Shown here one piece after another: positions 37,001 to 51,500 of a stretch of 64,000 nt of DNA. The notes below the pieces were generated by a model that saw nothing but the letters and a program-made list of their open reading frames with translations, searched no databases and had not been told where the DNA came from. Where the stretch lies: NCBI GenBank assembly GCA_013407085.1, contig JACCGJ010000235.1, positions 96,945 through 160,944 on the forward strand, in the 5' to 3' direction. The stretch's first letter is position 1; the number at the start of each line of letters is the position of its first letter. The translations under genes and the position numbers were made by a program. Source of the DNA: Atriophallophorus winterbourni (taxonomy: Eukaryota > Platyhelminthes > Trematoda > Plagiorchiida > Microphallidae).

Positions 37001-40000
37001 TCTAATACAAACCTGTCCAAAAGTGAAAATAATTAAATCCCGTGTAAATTTATCCATCAAACAGACATCGACAGTCGCTCTGGTTATGCTTGATTGCGAA
37101 CCGAATTATCGATGTGACCTATTTTTGAAGAATAATTTGTATGATTTAACGTCTATTTATCTCCGGTAAACATTAAACCTACAAGGTTTCTATGATCATA
37201 TAGTGTGCATATTTAGGCCAAGCGAGTTGTTATTGGCATTGTTCAGTCAATGTCGACTATAGATGAACATTTCAAGAACATGATTAGTTGATACCCCACA
37301 GTGTGTCAAATCACTAGAGAATCCTATTCGTGGGGAACGATCTCTTCCACATAGCTCACGGCGATAAACAGTACTTGGTCGATCGGCTGAATTTCCACGC
37401 TGCCAAAGTGTGATATAAGTTCAGCAGATGAGAGCTGCATCTGCTATTCTAAGCGCGTAACCTTGGATAAAATAAAAATGGTTTCATGAAAGTAGTTGGA
37501 CAAGCAAGTGTGATAATAAAACCGCTTCATAGTATTCTAGACTGAGTAATGCGATTAATTTATTACAAACAAATTTTTCGAAATATTTCTTTTCCGGATT
37601 CATATCTGAAAGGATGGCGACTCAAAGAAGGCGTAAACTAATAAAAGGTGAACATATTCATAAAAAAAATTGAAACTCCATATATTTTAACTTCTAATTA
37701 AGTATGCTTGAGGCTAATTTGAACCATTTAATTCATCTTGATTAATCGCATATCTAGTAAACTTTATTTTACAAAGTCAGTTGACAAGATGATAAGCGTA
37801 CGAAACAAATGTCATGCACTTAAAATAATAAATTAATCTGTTCAAAATGTATGAGTTCCTATTATGTAACAATCATAAATTTTCAGCGAGACAGATATTT
37901 CGATCACACAAATATCGCGAATATCCTGTCTGGCAAAACCTCAATTTCGTAAAACGTTCGAACTCTTCCCATAAAGCAATCCGTTAAACGTTTACACATT
38001 TCTATGATGTTTAATACGATCCCCTTTGCAGCCCATCATTTGTAACATGTCACCGTTACAATTGTTAATTCCTCGCGTGTTGTACTTGCTTTGTATGCGT
38101 TTTCAAGTGGACTGAATCAGCCCTGAATCGCAAACTCGCACGTCCCTAGCAAGTGCTATTCAGTCCTTCACAGTATTTAAGTCAGGTTTACAATATCTCC
38201 AGTGGAATCTCTCACTGACTAATCACCGATTCTGTGCAACAAGTTGAGTAAGGGAGGAGACACCAAGTTGCGAGAACCCATGTGTAATTTTCCAAGGAAA
38301 ATCCTCATGAAGAGAGAGAACAAACCCACCGGGAGTAAATAAATGACTGATGTGCACATCTATATGCGGAAAGAGATTCTTCTGTTGTAGACAAACTTTA
38401 GATAATAAATTATTAATATTTTGCTATAAAAGAACCGAAATTCTTTTAAAAATGGATGTTGCTAATGAAGGCGTTGAAAAACTAAAAAAATGAGGGGAAA
38501 TTGTGATATTATGTTCCTCTCAAAATTCTCCCGATTTTATTACATCGGTCACTCGCGAAAAATGTCTATTTTAATTTCATTCTGATTTGTGCAAGTGAAC
38601 ACTGTCCTAGGTTGAATTTGAATATTCATTTCATCCTCATGTCAGGTATGAAATGTTCGTTTGCCTCGGATGCATGTAGCTACCCCGACACCATATATTT
38701 AACTAGATCGACAAATTTTACCGACAACACTAGTTTAGAGTGCTCAGCTATCTAGCAAATTCAAAAATGTCAGCAAACGACTTCCATGGATGATTTGCTT
38801 GCATGACTAAGCTACCATAATTCTGATTAAAACGCCTTTCTCAAGTATATAGGCAAAGTTTACGGTGACAACCAAAATTCGATGGGACACAAAATTGCGC
38901 ATGCTTCACATAGTGTCTACCAGATGTAGTGAAGTATATTTCAACCTGATTGCCTGAATACGTATTAGTGCTTACTAGCAAAGATGTATTGAATTCTAAC
39001 GATCTCCCGCAAAAATGCAATATGCGAGGCTACAAAATGTTTAATTTCGCAATTTTTAAAAACTACGCCATACATCCAACACAATAATTCTAAAATTTAT
39101 ATTATATTTTAATCTTGGACCTATTAGCGTAAAACACATCGTCTATATTTTTCAGTTGATAAATTGGAAACTGAACATGTCAGGTATGAATGCCGCAACT
39201 GAAAGTTTCCTGATACTGCACCGCTTCGGCCAAGTAAGATATACTGTTTTAATGCAAGTATCATTAAGTAGTTGATTAATATATACAAATATAATAAACT
39301 GAATGCAATACTAGTGATTAAACATGGATTTTATAAAAGTAATGGCTCAGTGAGAATTGACCGTTATCATCATCAAAGGAGTATGGCTCATAACACGTCT
39401 TTCTTGAAGTTACCGCTTGGTCTGTTGAAGCTTCTTTATTTGAAATCTACTATAACCGATTGTGTTCAAACTTTTTTGCATTACAAATAAATTTTCGGTT
39501 CAGGGAACTGAGCCTGAGCTGAAAGGTGACATTGACTGCGCTCGCAGCGAAGACAACTTTTCGAATTTGTATTTATTACCCTAAATATTTAGCGGAAAAT
39601 ATTTATTTTCATGAGATTCGCATAAAATTGCCGGATTCAATAAAAATTTCACAATAGCATAATAGCCATAGTAAACGCGATCAAATTATTTTTTTATCTG
39701 CGATTTATATCGATATTCTTACAAAATTAGTTTGAACATATCAATTGCTGCGTTAAAGTTAAGAGGATATTTTACTAAACATTTTCAGATGTGGCTAATA
39801 CATCAGTTTGTACAGCCCCTTTGATGGAAAACGTTTTATTTGCCTGTGGGTGGGGGCTTTCGTAAAAATGGATGCATTTTCGTGACACAAGCACGTGGAA
39901 AAATGCCTTCCACCCATTCTTTTCGTATATGCTCCGAAACTTTTTAAATATCCTAAAAAGATCATAAATAAAGAATTGAAGTATAAACCAAAGTTTTCCA

Positions 40001-43000
40001 TCCAGGATGTGTGCTGAAAACATTCAGATTGCAAGGTTGTTTTTCAAATTTATTATTCTATCGAGAGTATCGTCAGTTTCAGCTGATTCATAGTCACGTT
40101 TCCGGTTTAAAATTTATCCCTAACTAAATCATTAAAGGAAAGTACATAACGCGAGAACACAGTGGCATATTTTAAGGTAAATTTTACAAATAACAAAATA
40201 ACATAAAAATCAACAGATATTCATACGGGGCCAGATAATGTGCTGATAATAATTTTGCAAAGGTTTGTCATGATGTTAACAACAATAACATTATCAGAAT
40301 CAATTGACATGGTGATTTTAATTAGGCTCATGTCAGTCCTACGTAAGCGTGGTGAAGGTAACGGTGACAAATGGGAAAAAATATCCAGTGACGAACCGAA
40401 TAACTGCGACAATTCTAAACTCCTGACATTTAGTCCTGCTACACTTAGAAGGCCGTGTCTGTTGTACTTGGAACAGTTTACCTTCTACCGTTGCTCAATC
40501 CACTAGCTTGCATGACTTTTAAACAAAATTAGACGAATTGTTGTTGAATTATTCGTTTTGCGAACACTTATATACTGCCAAATCTAATTCCTCATCTTGT
40601 TTATGCACTTACATTCCAATTTTCACCATCCTATTGTTGTTGTTAAGCATTTTGCATTTCAGACCACTAAAAACCTTCAATTACCTTGAATTACAATTAG
40701 TTGAAGACCACGTGCATCTCAAGTGAATATGAATCCAACTCATCATACTTTGCTACAAAAGTAGCGATTATTTTGATCTCGAAAATCACCATCTCAATAA
40801 CCCATACTCATGACTGGGTGAGCTTCTAGACATGAGACAACTGGAATAGTGTATGCTGAAGTTTCTTGGATATATTTATGGCGTATGATCACGGTTAACG
40901 AAACTTCGAACTCAAAAGCTACAAGGTGTTGAAAACACCGGAAACAACCTCCAAGTTTTCATGTTACACACCTGATTGAAATCAAAAGATAAAATAGGTT
41001 GTATAATATCTCGTTACAACGAATACCACTAACAAGTTATAATTAGTAGAAAACAATTTTTTCCCAATTGGATGAATAAATACCTATATGAGTTTTATTT
41101 AACAATAAAAGAAGATGGAGTTAATGGTAGACACAGGATTACCCTCGTGCATATAACTGTGCTAGTACTTTCACGAAAATTATTTACGGGAAAATAGCAC
41201 CATGAAGCATCAGATCGGTTTCGTGGCTTCAATTCTTAAAGGCTTGTTTCGCGTTATATTATTGAGTTATTCGTTTAATCGCAATTCAAAACTCCTTATT
41301 AAGTTCGTTTGCAAACCCAGAGAAATTTCAATAAATTCAAATTTGTATACTTTAACTCCAAATTTACACTTTGAAGAATGCGAATTTTCCTGAATTTCTA
41401 AATTTAATTTCAAATGTAAATTTTTACCGAATTTCAAAGAAAATCAACACAAAATTGAAAAAAAACAAATAAATAATTGATGCAATGCGCTCGTTTCCAC
41501 TTCACTGATAACGATTATCAACCAAATATTCACCCAATTATGCTTCGTTTGCCATTATTTCTGCATCTGCCTACTTCAACATTTTCTCACCATAGATTTT
41601 GGACACTGAAAGTGAAGTTGAATTACGAAATGCCGTGGAAAATTTTCGGCAGAATTTGCGTCATTCAATTAATCCCAAAAATTTGAACAAATTCATCACC
41701 TCATATATGCAGTAAGTTACTTCAAATTGAGCTTTTCTTTTGTCTACTAAATACGAAAAATTGTGTAGTAATATGTGTGAGTGTATACAGTATCTTGTTG
41801 GCCATTAGAGAGGTCACACGCACTACAAATAAACGTTTGTAAAACTGATATACAAACTCTAAATATTAACGCTGCTAATCGAGAACTTGCGGTCGATCAT
41901 TCTCTTTGGAGGCATGAGGTGAAGCGTCATCTTTTAGCTGAAGAAGAACTAACGCTGTTTTCCGCTGTGAAACGTACCGACAGCCTGCAAATGACCATCG
42001 ATAGCCCGAGTATTGCTTATTAATCTTTACACTTTGGTAGAAAATTTCCTCCTGAATCGAACTGGTTAGTCATGCAAAACGTTTACATTTGGTATTCACA
42101 TTCGACACCGACCGAAGAGTCCAAAGAATGATGTGTAGATTATAAAACCTATTTATTACACGGTTGTTCGATTTTTCCTCACATCATTATTTGAAGTCCT
42201 GTTATAGTTTCACAACCATTAAAAGTAACTTTTCAATAGCTCTTATTCAATGAATATTAGGTCTATGAGTGTGATGATGTTAGACTGTTATAATACACTA
42301 ACATTGAGATTTGAAACAAAAATGCAATTAACGCGCATTAAAAGATTCGTTTGCTGAAAAGAGCTAGATAACACATAAAAAATATCTCAAGAATCCTTAT
42401 ATAAAGGTGTGTTTTCATTCTGAGTAAATTTCATTCACAGGATACTTTGTGGTTTGAATTTTTGTTATAGAAATCAATGAACTTTGAAGTTTTAATCTTT
42501 GTGAAAAGAAAGAGAACTAACCTGTGATTTATGACATTTTTGTGTGAGCACTCAAATTTAACATATGGTTCACGAGGCTGACGTAAAATTGATGGTTGGG
42601 AATAAAATTGATCTAGACAAGTTGATTTATATATACGGATAATATAGCGTTTGAAAACATATTCTAAAATCGAAATTGAATGAACATATGGCGCGTAGAG
42701 AACACCTTACCTGTTCATTAGCTACGAATCAAATTTTAATATATATATATTCTGTTTACTTTCCGTTCATGCGATATACTATGTTATCGCCGTCATTTTG
42801 TGGCAACAGGAATTTCAAAAGATTGGGATTCGTTTCATTTCCCAGCTGGGTCGAATTAGTAAATAACCGAGGTCGCTCATGATGGGTGTGAAGGATACTC
42901 ATACCTGAAATCTGTTTCACCTACACCCATTTTGTTCACTTTATTGTCTCATAAATTGTATTTGATATAGTTTGTTGACATTCGTATAATGGCATCACAA

Positions 43001-43356
43001 AATATCCCAAGTTTATAATAGTGAATTAAATATACAATAATAGATTTACGCATGTATTTTTAATGCTTGAAAATTGCCGTTATACTTCATGTTTAAGAAT
43101 TCCATCTAATCAGCGCCATTTACAGACTTATTAGAGGTTAAATTATTGATAATTACAGTTCATCATAATCAAATAATTGTTTAATTGTTTTCAGACGGAA
43201 CAATCTCTCCGACAGCCTTGCAGGATTGAAGTAAGTACTTGGGGTAATTTGAGTGCCAGGCATGAGATATTTTGAAGTACACCGGTACATTCAGTTCGGT
43301 CAATGCCTTTAAATAATCGTAGTGTTGAGGTTCACATGAATTTTGGAGAAGTGATC

Positions 43357-43408
<52 letters not shown>

Positions 43409-45536
43409 ATCTCAGTAGCGCTTCTTGAAGGTGTTAATCACAAGTTCGTATGAACTGGCAAAGCTCAATTGATTTTCAATTTTTACTATTCTTTGCTGAT
43501 CAAATATTTGGAAGTAATTAAGGAATGCGAAGGAATAAAGTGTATTAAAATAAAAACAAAGCGAGATTGTACAGATTGCTGGGACAAACCTTGTTCAATA
43601 GTTGACTTACAATGTAAAACTTTGAGTATCATTCATCTACTGTTTCAACAAATGTAGATCCCTATCCTACGGTCATAAACTGAAAAGTGCAACCCGTATG
43701 AAATATATTTTTGCACCAACTTTATTCGCATGAAATATGGACATATTATTATATTATTGTAGATCATTCACAACACACAATTATAAGTGAAAGATTTCGC
43801 TGACAAAATTGGAAACAGTAGCAAATAAATGTTTCGTCTCACTTTACTGGACTACCATCACTATAAAATAATGTTATCTGTATCATTTTCTTCCCTTCAT
43901 AATTTAATTTGTGACGCAGTAAACGTGATTATTAGGAATGACTGAGTTATAATTCTGTGGAACATTGTTTCTATACGCACATCAAATTTTAATAGTTGCA
44001 TTCCTTATCGTACACTAACGGGATATTCGAAACTATACAATGAAAATCAGCTTATTTCTCAAAACATTCTCTGGAAAATTAATTTCCGCGTAAGCTTCTA
44101 AGTAATTAAACAGAGACTGACATATGCATCAATATGAATGAATGAAAATAGTCCAAATTTGTGCTCTCCGTTAATGTTTAATATGAAAATTGTAGACAAT
44201 CAGAATAATAACAAAAATGAACACCACACGATAATCAGCTAACTATTAAATATTATTACATTTTAAGATAACTCAACGTTGGTTCGTTTTTACATGACCT
44301 ACATGATCGACCATTTTACATTTTACCAAGGATGTGATGATGTAGATAGGATTAATAACACCTGTTCTCATCAACACACGGAGTAAATGATAAGAAACAC
44401 TGCTGAGAAAGTATCGAAATTGGCAAGCAGATGTTTTGATGTCTCCTCACATAGAATAACTTTTGCGATTATCGAAACAATGCAAACACATTTCCTTAAA
44501 TTTTATTAAGCAACAATGAGATTTATTTCACATCAAAAATTTATACGATATTCCAAATCGAAAGTATTTTTCTTTCGATTTTGATAATCAAATATGAGTA
44601 TTTCATATTATACATTTACCCGATATTAATTTATAAACTAAACTAATTGCTTCTGCTGGAACATTCAAATGCTACATAAACCGTGAAATCATAATTATGG
44701 GAATCATTTTGAAAGTTTTTGATAAGATATTTTCATTTCAGAGGAAATTGACGCTCGGCCACTGATAACTTTGAAAGTGATAATTATTCATAAATGTCTA
44801 ACCGTCCGTAAAATATACTTGTTCCTATCAATAAAAATGTAAACTATGTCACGACACACTGGAAAACATATTGAAGAACAAGAATCTCTGGATGTTAGGC
44901 CTTGTGATTGAAAGTATGATTAATTACCCATGTGGTAAAACTTTTAACAATAAATAAAAGTTGTTTCGTGTTAACGTAAAATAATGTTTCGACGAAATGC
45001 TACGTATTTTAGCATTATTTACATATATTAACTTTGGCTAAACATAGCAGAAGTTTCCTCAACCAAGCCGTTTAGCAAAATTTGCGCCTGCCAATTAATG
45101 TGTAATTTTGTTTTCGTATTATATTCATGTTTCAAATGATATCAGCTTGCAAGATTGTCTTTCAATTGCATACGCAATAGAACTTCCAATATTAAATAAT
45201 TTATTCCATTTCTTGAATTATTAATTTACTCGATTTTGACAAAAGCTGTAACGAGGATCAAAGTTCTGTAAAGCTGCAATCACGCATTGAAAGTAATTTT
45301 TAAAAAAATATTTTTCATGGCGTATTGCGTGAAACCTTTGGGCTGTATACTTAGAAGCCTGTATTGAAATGAAAAAATGATCATATTTATCCGTACTCTG
45401 TATTTATTCTGCAATATATGTGCAGGTATAATAGAATCTCTTAATTCTATACAACGTTTGGTTGCCATCACTCACGCTGCCCTGATGATTTTATTAATTC
45501 TTTTAGCAATGGGAGTGAGAGAAAACTAGACAGAAT

Positions 45537-45586
<50 letters not shown>

Positions 45587-48500
45587 TTTCATATATATAT
45601 ATTAGTTTATATTATATTACGTGAATAAAAAGCAATGCAATTTTGACAATATTCACGAAAATTTGAAACAGGCCCCCAATATTCCGGTACTTTCGGTCCT
45701 CAAGTGCCAGAGAGCGTGTTGATTGAACATCAGAATAGGAATACAAATTAGAAGAATAGAGCCACATGGCACTAGGATCAGATGATGAAACAGTTATTAG
45801 CTAGAAATGTCACAGAGCTTTGGATACTAGGCAGATAGCAACAGGCTAAACATTGTGAAAGCCTGTTAGAAGGAAGCACTGAGCAAACTAGATTTGCAAT
45901 GTTGATGTTTCCCATCGATTTCGGAGAATGCTGTCGCTCGAACAGTTTTTATGTAATCCTTACGAAACACGATATTAGGTGTGAGACTTTTCAGTGCTTA
46001 CAGCTCTTTTTTGTGCAGGCAGACGACGTTTTGTATAGCATTTACAAGATCGTTATTAGTATCAGTCCCTAACGCATTTCACACCTTCATACCAGCAACG
46101 TAGTAATTTTATTTTTGGCAAAATTTTGTTTGACGAATAGCTTCATGTGATGACTACTGCTTACTACTACTGATTTAAATGCAACTCATTCTGCAAAGTC
46201 AAATTTAGCGGAGCGACATACACCAAGATAATAAGTTTGATTGTAATTTACTTAGTTTAAATAAATTATGTTTGGCATAAAATGCTCTAACTCTGATAAA
46301 TTACATAAAGTGAACTGATCTAGAAACACGAACTCAAGTTCGATTGTAATAGATGCACCTGAATAATTTCGCAACAATTCTCATTGAATGGGTTTGTTTA
46401 TCAAGAAAATTGTCGCTTTTATTTCATCAATGTAAACATAAACATAAATATGATTACCCCTGTAAGCAATAAAATCAACTTAGTTTCAAGTTTACTATGT
46501 TTTCGAAACTTCATTTATTTATTGGCACTTTCCGTGTTCAGTTGAAGAAAGGAATTAACCGATTCCATTGCTTTTAAATCAGAATCAAACTCCCATTAGT
46601 AATCAAGGCGAATTCTGACTTTTCAGGTGTCCCGTACTCTTCATTACCGGTTCATTGTCACCACAACGCAAGGCATGTCGCCATCTGTACGAAGACTTGG
46701 TTCGAGCGCAACGACACACGGACCACAATACCATCACACGTGACTTCATCATCATCGACGGTGTGGCCAACGTGATCACAGAACGAGTGAGTGTTTCAAC
46801 GTTCATGTATAAAATGTATTGTGGTGCTCACATCCCCTTCCCTTACACTCCACTGCCGGTTTCTGGCTGTTTGCCGTCATCAGGTGGAGACATTAAGATC
46901 AGGTTCTGTGTGCCTTGAAACAGTGGAAGAGCGGTTCCTGTATACAGTTGCGACTTAGAATTTTATCATGGCCGTGAGGTGAAATAAAATTTTATTAAAA
47001 TCATTGTTCACACCGCAGAAAAATGACACTAGTAATCAGTAGGTAGCCATTTCGATAGCGATAACTCAATCATTTAAACTGAAAACCATATGTGTAGCTC
47101 CAAAATGCTTGTTTGAATGCATTTCCATCGCACACAAAACACGACCAATTTCGTGCTGTTTTCTCTCATCAGGTAGGGATAGTAAAATCAGGATCTGCAT
47201 GCGCTTGAAACAGTGGAGGAATGGCGTACAAGTATCGCTTGTATGCCTCTGTTTGATACGGCTGGTACGACCTGTTCATTCACATGTATCCAAACACATG
47301 TATAATGGGGTTAAACCAATGACCATGAACCAAAATGCTCATTAGCATGCATTTCCATCACGCACACACACACACACCAAACAACAAACAGCACGAAACC
47401 AGTCGTGTGTTTTATGTGATGGAATTGCATGCAAATGAACGTTTTGGTACATGGTTATGGGTTTAACCCCCTTAAACGTGTTTGAACACATGTGAGAGAA
47501 CAGGTTTGTCGTACCAGACTTATCCAACAATGGCATAAAATATGTGTTGCTCATTTACCGTTTGATACTTGATACTGACAAAATGAATTTTCGGAACAAT
47601 GGACTGCGATAATATGTATCGCAATTTCGATGTATTCCTGGCGTGACCTCTTCCGGCATTGTTGTTTCTGCTTCCTCCTTTTTAAACTTTGTATAATTTT
47701 ATTTTTTCAAATAATTTCACTTGTAATGTTAACAAGGAACCACTTTTAGTTGTCAGTCACTTTGCCAATTTTCAATCGAGCCTAAAAAGTTAAGCATTTG
47801 CAGGTGTTCATAACAGATTTTTATAATCAAGGTTATACTTGAATTTATCCACTGTTTCAAGGTTCACTGAACCTAATCTTTCTGTCGCCAGCTGATGACG
47901 GTAAACAGTCAGAAACCGGTAGTGGAGTGTAATTTCGGTGGATGTGAGCAACACATCACTTCGGTCATAACATTTTTATATTGTTCGCAAATATCTCGGG
48001 ACAGTCTTAGAGCATTTCTACTGGTAAACGTTTTCTACACACATCCGAACAATTGAAATTACTTCTTCTTTATAATAATTTGTTGGTAAATTGATCACCG
48101 ACATCAGTCAAAGCAACAGATAAAAAACCACTGAATGTTTTTGTTTACTTTACGTCAGCCCGAGAAGGTTATCAGCAGCATGCAGTTGTTCCTACAAGGA
48201 ATCGGTCTACGTAAGTCAACATAATAACCAAGAAAATTATAAAATATCCTAGTCATATTAATTTCATGGTAATTTTCTGATTGGTTTTCTCGAAGTCAGA
48301 TATAATTATTTGGAATACGAGGAGATGAAAGCTACAATTTAAAAGCGGTGAAATCCATATAGTCCTTATAGTTTTACAAAGTTCTTTAAAGTTAAAACAT
48401 CATCAGCACTATTTAATTAATTTCTCTGTAATACAAATTCGAAAACGTTTCTATTTGAGTGTAATTTGTGTTTTTTATTTTTGTCTTTTCATTAAAATTT

Positions 48501-51500
48501 GATCCAAAGTTCCTAATATCAACTTGATAGTTCTCTGAAAAGACAATGACATATTTTAAAAGATTGTGATGCATTCATGACATAATATACATTTGAAATG
48601 CCAAGATCATGTGTATCTTTGAATTGATACGAAGGTTACCACTTAGTATGTAAGAACAGGTGTTCTTACCAAAAATAAATTCGTCAAAATATGTTTAGAG
48701 TCATAACAAATTCTGATGCCAGTATCTTCAAAAATTATCGCCAACTCGGTGAAAATTTAGCCAACAGTTAACGCAGGCGCATGTTAGAAAACTGCAACTA
48801 AGTTTAAATAAATTTGTTACTTGGTGTGCTATCATATTTATGATTCCGTAGGTCAGTATTAGGTCACTTTGAGTTTCGCCACACTCAAGGTTCATCAGGC
48901 AAGTTTTAAGCTGTCACTGCTTTCACGGTAAGCTACACAATCGGCACACCATTTTGTTTGCAATGTGAATAGCGCAATTTCCTTTCCAACCATGGCGAGC
49001 AAACATGAACGGAATATTTTAAGACAGTATTATTAAGTATATAAAATAATGCGACCCACGGAGGACACCAAAGGATGCACAGAAAATCTGGAGTAAGTCT
49101 TGTTTGATGGGCTCGAAATTCAGACCACTTTTCGAGCATGCGCGTACCCAATGAAATAAAGATTTGACTTTCAGGAAATTAGGTGAGTTGAAAGGATTTG
49201 TAACTGTGCGATATTGTTGCACCTGCAGAAATAGAAAAGCAACTCTCCCGAAAATGCAGTTGATAAAGCTGTCTTCGAACTACTTACATTTTCCACGCAA
49301 TCAACCACTTAACTTGCGGACAAAGCTAGAATAAATTCGAGATCCTACGGACGATTTAAATGAGAGTGATACATGTGGGCACGCGACTTTCTTTGTTCAA
49401 TACGCGTATCTAGATGTGATTTGTCGTAAGCATAGTAGACATGTGTATGAGTTTGTAAATCCATAGCTCTCGATATCTTCTGCACAATAAACATTCCAGT
49501 ATATGATGGATAAGGAAAAACCTACACAGGGCTATATATATATATAAAATCAAAATTAATGGAACGATGATAGTTTATTAATAGTTTGGGGCAAAATTCG
49601 GATTAGCTCTCATATAATCGTCAAGTTTTGATTTGAATATAGATAAACTGTTTGAGCTTACCAAATCAGCAGGTAGGGAATTCCAAACAAAGCAACACGT
49701 ACCGAATAAAAATACCTGCGGCAGTTCCGTTTGGAATGTGGTATTTCCAACTTGCAACCATGACCACGGCTGTTGCTGGAAGTTCGTAGGTGGAATAATA
49801 TGCCCAGGAGGTGGGAAACAATATTAAGTATTTTGTATGCGAAGATGAGATTACCTTGCATTCATCTTTGTGTAAGTGTCCTCAGTTCCAGTCTTCTGAG
49901 TCGCCCGGCGAAGGGTGTATTTTCGAGTCCAATGATCAGCTTAGAAGCTATCTGGTATATGCGATCCAGAAGTAAGATGTCTTTTTGGAGCCATTGTGTC
50001 CAGGCTTGTGCGGCATAGTCTAGAACCGAGTGTATATATTTATTCATCATGAGTGGAAAACACCCCGGGGAAAAACGTCCAAATATCCGCCGTAATAAGC
50101 CAAGCAGCCGAGACGCGCTTTTGTAAACGGTTTCGCATTGTATACCATTTTTCAAACTACCGCAAATCCAGACACCCTGGTCCTTTTCTTCTTCGGTGTA
50201 CTGCAGGTTTTTATCGCCGAGGATAGGATTTATAGGAAAGTCCAATGTCACGTCCGATCTGAATCATCTTCGACTTTTGCATTTTCAATGACTGTTTATT
50301 TTGGGATGACCATTGGTACAAAGCATTCAAATCATTTTGCAGAATTTCTGATTCGCCTCCATACTTTTATATCGTCAACAAACAAAACCATCATACTATC
50401 ATTTGGTATTGGTATATCGTTCATACAGACTAGAAACAGTATTGGTCCAAGCACTGAGCCTTGTGGAACACCGCTAGTGACATCGATGTTCTTCGATAAT
50501 AGGCCGTCCACACGAACTCGGATGTGTCTGTTGCTGAGGTAATCTCTTAGCAATTCGTATAGTCTTCCAACAACACCGTGTTTCTTTAGCTTGTTCAAGA
50601 GTAAATTGTGATCAACTCTGTCGAACGCTTTAGAAATGTCCAGGCAGCACGCATGAATACAGCCCCCCGCATCTACAATCCTCGTCCAATCGTCTAAGCT
50701 TGTCAGCAAATTTGTTAGACAAAAGCGATTTCTGCGAAATCCATGTTGGGCAACTGCCAAAAGTTGGTTCGTTTCCAGATGTCGCACGATTTCTGCGGTT
50801 ATTTTTCGCTCAAAAACTTCTGATACCGAAGACAGCAATGTCATCGGCCTGTAATTTTTAATTTCAGAACGGCGACCACCTTTGTGAATGGGTATTATTT
50901 GTCCCACTTCCCAAAGCAAACATTGAATGTTACTCCAATATAGATTTCAGGTGCCAAAGACTATCCGGATCGGAGTAATCCACTTGTGCGAAACTAGTGC
51001 TTTGTAACTCGGCACACAGAGCACGGTAGTTCACCCTTCTGACGCATTTCGTCCCGTCAATATTTCGCCTAGCGCTACAAACGTACTCCAATTCTAGGAC
51101 AACGTGATCGCTCCGTCCGATCGACGGTTTATAAACGATATTCTCTTCAGCTGTGGAATTTGATGTAAGTATAAGGTCCAAGGTAGACGGCTGGTCTGAT
51201 CCTCTCACACGAGTAAATCCAAAAACGTGGTTATAAAGGGGTGCGTAATCCAAAACGGCTCGAAGTTTATTTTCAAGTGTCTCTGATGGATGATCATTCC
51301 GGTTATAAAGCTGGAAAAAGTTGAAATCCCCCATTATTAATATTTGAGTATTTTATCGCGTTGTTACATAGCGCAAAGCATTAATCAGTTTATTGTTCAG
51401 GTCGAGAGTTGCTGTTGGAGAACAATAGATCACTCCAATAATGCATTGATTTCCTGAAGTAAGAGTCAGAGAGCACCAACGCGTGTCTGTGATATCAAGG

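Noticed and set aside
39504..39582. Spliceable-looking segment after NDRG exon 6 (TTCAG then GGAACTGAGCCTGAGCTG, donor at GGTGAC)
   Set aside because: Including it would shift the frame of the next exon (41596, phase 0) and adds residues absent from the family; skipping it gives a continuous NDRG alignment.
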